Shown here: one piece after another, positions 4,941-10,564 of the stretch | Layout: the number at the start of each line of letters is the position of its first letter | Numbering within the stretch: the first letter of the stretch is position 1 | Source: Candidatus Brocadiia bacterium | Lineage (GTDB): Bacteria > Planctomycetota > MHYJ01 > JACQXL01 | Assembly (NCBI GenBank): GCA_020062035.1 | Contig: JAGUXD010000050.1 | Span: 1-10,564, forward strand | DNA length: 10,564 nucleotides | Direction of reading: 5' to 3' | Position numbers and translations under genes: made by a program | Notes under the pieces: generated by a model | Told to the model about the DNA's origin: nothing | Database searches by the model: none | What the model saw: the letters and a program-made list of their open reading frames with translations, nothing else

Positions 4941-7900
4941 ATGGAACTTTTAAGAAGGTTTATTGTCTTTGTTTTCCTTGTTTACATCATTGGTATGAAT
5001 ATCTTATGCTTTGTTTTCTGGCAGTCAAGTTCAACCGCCCGTGAAAAAGTTAAAGAGAGTGAAATTGCCTTACAGAAGGAAAGAGACTCGTCTGGAGAGC
5101 AAGGAAAGAAACTCAAAGAAGAAAACGTCCGACTCACTGAAAAAATGTCTTCTCTCCAGCAAGAAAGAGACTCCATCAAAGTAGAACACCAGAATAATCT
5201 CTCACGTTTCCAGCAATCTGTTAATGAAAATGATTCTCTTAAAAAAGAGTTGGCTTCAGCCAAATCCGAGGTCAGCAAACTTGAGACTGAGAAGAGGAGT
5301 CTGGAACTCAAACTCCAGATGGGCACAGATGAAATCACCGGTCAGATAAAAAGAGACCTTCAAACTGCTTATAAAAACGAAAAAGACCGTCTGAATAAGG
5401 AAATGTCTGATATTAAAGACATTTTTCAACGGACACAACTTGAAAGAGATTCAGCCCGCTCAGAAGTGCAGAAACTTAAAACCGAAAATACTGCCTTACG
5501 GGACGAGAAAACCTCTCTTGAGAGAAAGTTGTCTTCTTATGATAAACAACTTCGCGCTGAGACAGATGAAAAAACCAATCTGACCGAAGAGTTAAAAAAC
5601 CTCAGAAACACCTCTGCAAAACTTTCCAAGGAAAAATTAGACTCAACCACTGCTAATATAAAACTACAGGCACGACTTAAAGAAACTAATGACGAGATAT
5701 CATCTCTGAAACCACAATTAGCAGATGCTAAAGAACAAATCGCCAAATTAACTAAAGAACTTAATGGACTGGATATTCAATATAAAGCCGTGAAACAGGA
5801 AAAGGATAAATATTTTGATGAAGCCAGAAGAAATCGCGAATTATCTGAGCAATTGACTAAAGACCTGACTAATGAACAAAACAACACCAAGAAACTCGCT
5901 GAACAACTGGGTATAGAAAAATCAGAGAATACTAAAAATAAAGAATTGGTTACCAAAACTCAGGAACGAGTTAAAACATTAGAGAAAGAAAACTCGGATT
6001 TGAAATCCAGTCAAACTTCTCTTTCCAAAGAACTTGCTGAAGTTACCAATAGTGAGGGTGGTCTTAAAAAGCAAGTATCTGAACAAAATGAGCAACTCAG
6101 AAAAGTCACGATGGAAAAGGAAGAAGCCTTTGTTAAAATAAGGTCAGCCAGCGATAAAATCACTCTATTAGAAAAAGACATCACCAGATTAGAAGAAGCC
6201 AAAAAGTCCACCGAGGTTAAATATGACAATAAAGATAAAGAGTTTAAAATTATAGAAACAGAATGCCGCAAGACCTCAGAATTACTTAAAGAAGCAAATG
6301 CCCAGAATGAATCTCTGAAATCAAAGGTTGTCATTCTTGAAACCAATATTGCTAAATTAAGCAGTGAGCGAGATAAGATGAGGGAGGAGAAAAATAACAC
6401 CCAGGAATCCCTTAGAAAAATAGAATGGGCGTATACCTCATTATCAGACACTGTTCGGATACTTCAGGCCAATGAGCAAAGATTAAAAGAACAATTAACA
6501 AAAGCAGAATTATCTCGTGATGAGGCTTATGATAAACTTCGCATTGCAGAAGGAGTGAGTTCTAATACTCAAGGAAATTTAGCAAAATTAGAACAAGAGT
6601 ACAGGGTGCTTTCCAATACCTTTCGGGCTACCCAACAACAATTAACAGGTATCCAAAAAACTACTCAAGAGACAGAGGCAAAATTAAAAGAGGAGATTAC
6701 TAAAAATCAAGAACAGATTATTTCTCTTTCCCGACAGAATACTTTGTTAGAAGATACTCTTGCAAGGACCAAGATAGATTTACAGGGTCTGGAAAATGCC
6801 CTTAAATCTGAACGGGTAGAGAAACAGAAATATTATGAGGACTTAAAATTACAGGCGTCTAAAAATATTGAACTCCAGAAGACGATTGACGCAACTAACC
6901 TAAAGATAAAGGACTTAGAAGAAGAAAAGAAAATAACTCAGGAACGAGTAAAGAACTTGCAGGTGCAAACGGATAACTTTCGCAAAGAAAATACTACTCT
7001 GAAGACGCAGTCGTTAACTTTAGACACACAAATTCTTCAACTTAAAACCCAATTGGAAATTACTAATCAGCAATCGGCGAATCAGGAGACGAACTTCAAA
7101 TCTCGTATTGCAGAATTATCTGGGTCGTTAAAGGATACAACAGACCTCAAGGATAAAATAAACGAGGAAAAAAGCCGGCTTGAAAATGCTTTAGTTACAC
7201 TAGAAAAGAACTATCAAAGTCTTTCTTCTACAACACTTGCTTATGGAACAGAATTACGGATTGTAAAACAAACAAACGCAGACTTGCAGAAAAAGTTGGC
7301 TGAAAGTGATGAACAAATAGTGACGTTTAATAATACCATCAAAAACTTGACGGTTGAAAAGGAATCTCAAGATAAGCAAATCAAAGACCTTATACAGGAA
7401 GTAACTTATTTAACAACTGAGAACAAGAAACAAAAAGAGTTGTTAATCAAAGCAGAGACAGATTGCAAATCGCATTCCAAGGAAATTGTATCACTGAGGG
7501 AAAAACTTGATGTTGAAAAGGCACGAGTTAAAGAAGAAGAGACCAAAAGTATTTCTCTCAAGTCAGAAATCACCAATCTCAACTCTACTATAAACAAACT
7601 CAATAAACAAGTAGAAACATCAGGCAAACAATTCAGGGAAAAAGATGAACAAATAACGGTTCTTAATAAGGAAAATAAAGATTTCAAGGACAAGAATACC
7701 TCTTTGAGTAATCAATTATCCAAGACAGAAGATGAATTAAGAGCCAAGACAACAGAACTGGAGAATCGTTTACGCACCATAATAGCCGAACGAGACGACA
7801 ACACAAGCAAATTAAGATTTGCAACTGATAAAGTTACTATTCTGGAAAAGGATATTAAACGTTATGATGAGACAATTAAATCATTTGAAGCCAAATATGA

Positions 7901-9080
7901 AGCCAGAGATAAGGAGTTTAAAACATCTGAAACAGAGCGACAGAGATTATTATCAGAATTCAAGGATGCTAATAATAAACTTACTCAACTCCAGAAAACT
8001 CAAAATGACCTTCAGGATGCCTTGAAAAAACAGGAATCTCAATTAGCAAAGAAAGAAGAAGTCCAGAGTAAGACCGAAGAAGAATTACGCCAGACCCAGA
8101 AGGTACTTAAAGAAAGTGAAACCCAAAATACTTCTCTTAAAACACAATTAGGCGAAATAAACAAATCCTTAAAACTAATAACAGAAGAAAGAGATAAAAC
8201 AAGAGAGGCAAAGAATAAGTCAGATGAAACAGTAATTTTACTCACCAAAGAAAACACTTCATTAAAGGAAAAAAATGACCAAATCTTAAAAGATATTTCT
8301 TCAGTCCAGACCAAACTAAAAACACAAGAATACGAACTGCAGGATATGTTGAAAAAGGAAAGAGAGGATAAACAGGTTGTTCTTAATGAACTTAACTTTA
8401 CTAAAGAAGGTCTCAGAAGTGCTAACTGGCAGGTTTCTGAACTACAGGCAAAAAATACATCACTTGATAAAACAATTATTTCGCTTCAGAATCAATTGAA
8501 GAATCAGGTGTCCGAGATGCAGGCAACGATAAAACAAGAACGCGACCAGAAGAATAGTTATCTGACTACATTAGAAGATACACAGAAACAACTGAACAAT
8601 TATATGAAGATAGAAATTGACCTGAGACAAAAGAATTCTGATTTGGAAAAGGCAATATCCGCTCTGAAGATTACAATGGATGAAAAGATTGCAGAGGCGA
8701 TGAAACAAAAAGAGGCCGATTATATTAACCGATTAAGAGAAACAAGCGAACGGGTTAAATTGATGGAAGAATCACTTAGGAAAGAAAAGTCATATTTTCT
8801 CTATAACATGGGTTATTATGCAACCAGATGCGGTGATTTTGAAGAGGCATTGGGACATTATGGTAAATCGTTACTTCTTAATCCAAATGACCCATTAACC
8901 CATTATAATATTGGCGCTATCTATGACCAATCAATAGATAATCCTTCCAAGGCGATATTCCACTACGGCAAATACTTAGAGTTCGCTCCGGTAGATGCAC
9001 AGGATAGAGAAAAGGTCAAGAAATGGATGGAAAACTTACAAAAACGACTCAAAGGCACCAAGGACGGATTTGTAAGATAG
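4941..9080 (+). CDS. Giant membrane-anchored coiled-coil protein with C-terminal TPR repeats
   Basis: I do not recognise a named family for this 1379-residue protein. Residues ~7-28 (FIVFVFLVYIIGMNILCFVFW) are one membrane helix. MELLRR before it favours an N-terminus-in orientation, which puts the rest in the periplasm. Residues ~33-1275 are almost unbroken heptad-like coiled coil, rich in K, E, Q, N, T and S, with very few Pro or Gly. Residues ~1284-1352 hold about two TPR-like helical pairs: LYNMGYYATRCGDFEEALGHY...LLLNPNDP and THYNIGAIYDQ...KAIFHYGKYLEFAP. The coil contains internal duplications, for example residues 404-453 against 962-1011. GGAGG at 4928-4932, eight bases before ATG4941, fixes the start. 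Its place after a secretin gene suggests a scaffold, tether or ruler for the secretin complex, by inference only. A cleaved signal peptide instead of an anchor is possible, and there is no lipobox at Cys23. Confidence 0.8.
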   Translation: MELLRRFIVFVFLVYIIGMNILCFVFWQSSSTAREKVKESEIALQKERDSSGEQGKKLKEENVRLTEKMSSLQQERDSIKVEHQNNLSRFQQSVNENDSLKKELASAKSEVSKLETEKRSLELKLQMGTDEITGQIKRDLQTAYKNEKDRLNKEMSDIKDIFQRTQLERDSARSEVQKLKTENTALRDEKTSLERKLSSYDKQLRAETDEKTNLTEELKNLRNTSAKLSKEKLDSTTANIKLQARLKETNDEISSLKPQLADAKEQIAKLTKELNGLDIQYKAVKQEKDKYFDEARRNRELSEQLTKDLTNEQNNTKKLAEQLGIEKSENTKNKELVTKTQERVKTLEKENSDLKSSQTSLSKELAEVTNSEGGLKKQVSEQNEQLRKVTMEKEEAFVKIRSASDKITLLEKDITRLEEAKKSTEVKYDNKDKEFKIIETECRKTSELLKEANAQNESLKSKVVILETNIAKLSSERDKMREEKNNTQESLRKIEWAYTSLSDTVRILQANEQRLKEQLTKAELSRDEAYDKLRIAEGVSSNTQGNLAKLEQEYRVLSNTFRATQQQLTGIQKTTQETEAKLKEEITKNQEQIISLSRQNTLLEDTLARTKIDLQGLENALKSERVEKQKYYEDLKLQASKNIELQKTIDATNLKIKDLEEEKKITQERVKNLQVQTDNFRKENTTLKTQSLTLDTQILQLKTQLEITNQQSANQETNFKSRIAELSGSLKDTTDLKDKINEEKSRLENALVTLEKNYQSLSSTTLAYGTELRIVKQTNADLQKKLAESDEQIVTFNNTIKNLTVEKESQDKQIKDLIQEVTYLTTENKKQKELLIKAETDCKSHSKEIVSLREKLDVEKARVKEEETKSISLKSEITNLNSTINKLNKQVETSGKQFREKDEQITVLNKENKDFKDKNTSLSNQLSKTEDELRAKTTELENRLRTIIAERDDNTSKLRFATDKVTILEKDIKRYDETIKSFEAKYEARDKEFKTSETERQRLLSEFKDANNKLTQLQKTQNDLQDALKKQESQLAKKEEVQSKTEEELRQTQKVLKESETQNTSLKTQLGEINKSLKLITEERDKTREAKNKSDETVILLTKENTSLKEKNDQILKDISSVQTKLKTQEYELQDMLKKEREDKQVVLNELNFTKEGLRSANWQVSELQAKNTSLDKTIISLQNQLKNQVSEMQATIKQERDQKNSYLTTLEDTQKQLNNYMKIEIDLRQKNSDLEKAISALKITMDEKIAEAMKQKEADYINRLRETSERVKLMEESLRKEKSYFLYNMGYYATRCGDFEEALGHYGKSLLLNPNDPLTHYNIGAIYDQSIDNPSKAIFHYGKYLEFAPVDAQDREKVKKWMENLQKRLKGTKDGFVR
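6150..6299 (+). repeat. Internal protein repeat, copy A, in the coiled-coil gene
   Basis: Residues 404-453, starting SDKITLLEKDI and ending LLKEAN, align without gaps to residues 962-1011 (copy B). By hand count 26 of 50 residues are identical. Conservation includes non-heptad positions such as the Y and the DKEFK block, so this exceeds ordinary coiled-coil similarity. Confidence 0.7.
7824..7973 (+). repeat. Internal protein repeat, copy B, in the coiled-coil gene
   Basis: Residues 962-1011, starting TDKVTILEKDI and ending EFKDAN, match copy A at 6150-6299, 558 residues earlier. The DNA has drifted more than the protein, which points to an old duplication rather than recent slippage. Confidence 0.7.
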
Positions 9081-9106
9081 ACCGTAGATTACACGGATTT
9101 GTAGCA

Positions 9107-10210
9107 ATGAATAACTATCTGGCAAACTTCTGCAACTCTGTTATAGGCAATTCCAAACTAAATATTGACGCATTTCTTGTTAGCAATCAGACCAATATGC
9201 AGTATCTCTCAGGTTTTACAGGGCATGATACTTTTCTTTTAGTGCTTGCCAACAAGAGTTTCTTAATTACTGATTTTCGTTATATCCAGCAGGCGCATGA
9301 AGAGATAAAAGACAAAAGTATTAAAATCATCAGACATAAAAATGGGCTATTTAACAAGGTCTGTAAGATAGTAAATACTTATAAGAAAAAGATAAGACAT
9401 CTCGGTTTTGAATCACCATCTATAACAGTCAGTTCTTTTAAGGAGTTAAAGAAAAACTTAAACAAACATATTAAATTAATACCGACGCAGGATAAGATTG
9501 AAAAAATTCGGGCTATTAAGACACCAGAAGAGATAGATAAAATAAAGCAAGCCATCAAATGTGCATCAGACGCTTTTACTAAAATTCGTAAGTATATCAA
9601 ACCTGGCTTAAGCGAAAGAGTTATTGCCAACGAACTGGACTACCAGATGCGGAAAAAAGGCGCTATCAATTCCTCGTTTCCTTCTATTGTTGCAATAGAT
9701 GAACGAGCGGCATTGCCCCACGCCCCTGTCTCCTCCAAAATACTATCTCCTCAATCCGCTGTTTTAATAGACTGGGGTGCCCGTGTAAGTGAATATAATT
9801 CAGATACCACTCGCGTTTTGTTCTTTGGTAAAATTCCAGAAAAGACCAGAACTATTTATCAGATTGTTTTAGAAGCCCAAGAACGAGCCATAAACAAGGT
9901 TAAACCAGGTGAGGTGATAAAAAACATTGATTTTTCTGCTCGTAATTTCATCAAGCAAAAGGGGTACGCTAAGTTCTTCGGACACGGTTTAGGACACGGC
10001 ATCGGCAGAATGGGCCACGAACTGCCTCGTTTAAGACAGAAAAATAAAGAAGTTATAAAACACGGAATGGTTTTTACGATTGAGCCCGGTATTTATCTGC
10101 CCGGTAAAATCGGAATTCGCCTTGAGGATATGGTTTTGGTTACTGAGAACGGTTACGATGTCCTGACTAAATCCATTCCCAAAGAGTTATACCAGATGGT
10201 CATTTATTAA
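9107..10210 (+). CDS. M24-family Xaa-Pro aminopeptidase/dipeptidase
   Basis: This is a cytoplasmic metallopeptidase of the pita-bread fold that removes residues next to proline; the sequence does not decide between aminopeptidase P and prolidase. From ATG9107 it has 367 residues, the usual length. Residues ~1-130 are the creatinase-type N-domain (AFLVSNQTNMQYLSGFTG, FLITDFRY) and ~135-367 the catalytic domain. All five metal ligands are visible: Asp222 (LIDWGA), Asp233 (NSDTTR), His297 (GHGLGHGIG), Glu326 (TIEPGIY) and Glu340 (IRLED). His205 in ALPHAP fits the substrate-binding His. The frame stays open upstream to an ATG at 9023, but those 28 codons overlap the coiled-coil gene and resemble no peptidase sequence, so ATG9107 is preferred even though its ribosome binding site is weak. 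It lies 26 bp after the coiled-coil gene and may be co-transcribed; a functional link is not evident. Confidence 0.92.
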   Translation: MNNYLANFCNSVIGNSKLNIDAFLVSNQTNMQYLSGFTGHDTFLLVLANKSFLITDFRYIQQAHEEIKDKSIKIIRHKNGLFNKVCKIVNTYKKKIRHLGFESPSITVSSFKELKKNLNKHIKLIPTQDKIEKIRAIKTPEEIDKIKQAIKCASDAFTKIRKYIKPGLSERVIANELDYQMRKKGAINSSFPSIVAIDERAALPHAPVSSKILSPQSAVLIDWGARVSEYNSDTTRVLFFGKIPEKTRTIYQIVLEAQERAINKVKPGEVIKNIDFSARNFIKQKGYAKFFGHGLGHGIGRMGHELPRLRQKNKEVIKHGMVFTIEPGIYLPGKIGIRLEDMVLVTENGYDVLTKSIPKELYQMVIY

Positions 10211-10564
10211 ATAACATACTCGACTTTGGCAAATTTAGGCTGCATTGCATAATTTAATAAACATTTTAGGCGAAAATTTCTCCCGCCATCTTTTGATAGT
10301 TTGGCCAAAGGTTTTAAATCGCCTGCTCCTGGAGTAGTTCCACAGAGTAATGATGTTATATGCAACCACCATGCAAGCCCAGTGTTTTTGGACTCCGCAC
10401 CATGACCGCATAAATATCTCACCAAAACCCAAGTGTCCTTTTATCTCCTGATGCATTGTCTCAATCCAAAACCTCTGACTGTAAAGCTCTACCATCTCAC
10501 CTTCGGTCATCTCCAAATCATTGGTAATAAAAAATCTCGTCCCATTGGACGACCTGGAAATAAA
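10211..10564 (-). mobile_element. Partial insertion sequence (IS4 superfamily), left end in window
   Basis: The region from just after the peptidase stop codon to the right edge holds only the transposase 3' part and ~24 bp beyond its stop, so one IS terminus should lie within about 10211-10234. The other end and the target duplication are outside the window, so the terminal inverted repeat cannot be identified. Confidence 0.65.
10235..10564 (-). CDS. IS4-superfamily DDE transposase, C-terminal part
   Basis: The minus-strand frame is open from the right edge to a TAA at 10237-10235, giving 109 visible residues; the start and the first two catalytic Asp residues are off the window. Visible residues 28-42 (YSQRFWIETMHQEIK) fit the IS4 signature Y-x2-R-x3-E-x6-K exactly, with Glu35 as the third DDE residue. 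The preceding RFFITNDLEMT is the usual strand leading to that helix. The following LGFGEIFMRSW and HWACMVVAYNIITLW match the usual tail. A TTG at 10516 could act as a start, but similarity plainly continues upstream of it, so this is the end of a longer gene. No frameshift is seen in the visible part, so the element may be intact. Confidence 0.85.
   Translation of the reverse strand, partial: FISRSSNGTRFFITNDLEMTEGEMVELYSQRFWIETMHQEIKGHLGFGEIFMRSWCGVQKHWACMVVAYNIITLWNYSRSRRFKTFGQTIKRWREKFSPKMFIKLCNAA

Noticed and set aside
4998..5012. Lipoprotein signal at Cys23 of the coiled-coil protein
   Set aside because: The residues before the Cys (MNIL) lack the small residue needed at -1, so a plain membrane helix fits better.
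4982..8314. Several open frames on both strands inside the coiled-coil gene
   Set aside because: They are Ser/Leu/Phe-rich antisense or out-of-frame readings of Lys/Glu-rich coding DNA, without start signals or domains.
9023..9106. Longer peptidase start at ATG9023
   Set aside because: The extra 28 residues are the out-of-frame reading of the coiled-coil gene's end, basic and unlike any M24 N-terminus; ATG9107 gives a normal-length protein.
10207..10425. Second minus-strand reading frame over the transposase
   Set aside because: It overlaps the transposase in another frame and shows no recognisable protein features, while the frame at 10235-10564 carries the IS4 signature.
1..10564. CRISPR array, tRNA or rRNA genes
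   Set aside because: No regularly spaced repeats with unique spacers, no cloverleaf-like segment and no rRNA-like sequence were seen on either strand.

Overview
The window looks like a moderately AT-rich chromosomal segment from an uncultured, double-membraned (Gram-negative-type) bacterium. The outer membrane is implied by a secretin gene with a signal peptide. Several unrelated palindromic repeats lie between and inside genes, a style I associate with candidate-phylum genomes such as Omnitrophota and neighbours. That placement comes from general resemblance, not from a search, and I hold it weakly.

Left part (1-735). A partial XRE-type helix-turn-helix gene runs in from the left edge. Its last ~27 codons are supplied by a large inverted repeat (275-401). 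Immediately after the repeat is a small ACT-domain gene (431-679). It appears to be the second half of a two-ACT-domain protein whose first half was lost at the repeat boundary.

Regulator and divergent control region (736-1740). On the minus strand is an HTH repressor with a proline-rich linker and a degenerate S24/LexA-like C-terminal domain. It keeps the Ser but appears to have lost the Lys of the autocleavage dyad. Its 171-bp upstream region is shared with the rightward operon. It holds a possible leaderless promoter for the repressor, a short tandem repeat, a compound palindrome, and a perfect TTGACA-N17-TATAAT promoter for the operon.

Main operon (1741-9080, possibly through 10210). Four tightly packed genes encode an ExeA/GspA-like AAA+ ATPase, a one-pass membrane protein with a PilP/GspC-like periplasmic domain, a secretin, and a 1379-residue membrane-anchored coiled-coil protein ending in TPR repeats. 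This could form an envelope-spanning assembly: ATPase in the cytoplasm, PilP/GspC-like link, secretin pore in the outer membrane, and a very long periplasmic rod. No GspE/PilB motor, GspF/PilC platform or pilin is present in the window, so the cassette may serve a pilus or type II secretion machine encoded elsewhere, or be a system in its own right. An M24 Xaa-Pro-type aminopeptidase follows 26 bp downstream.

Right edge (10211-10564). The 3' part of an IS4-superfamily transposase lies on the minus strand, immediately behind the peptidase gene, and runs off the window.

The most unusual theme is the set of palindromes that fall in frame inside protein-coding linkers or tails: the XRE tail, the repressor linker, the PilP/GspC-like linker, and the start of the mature secretin.
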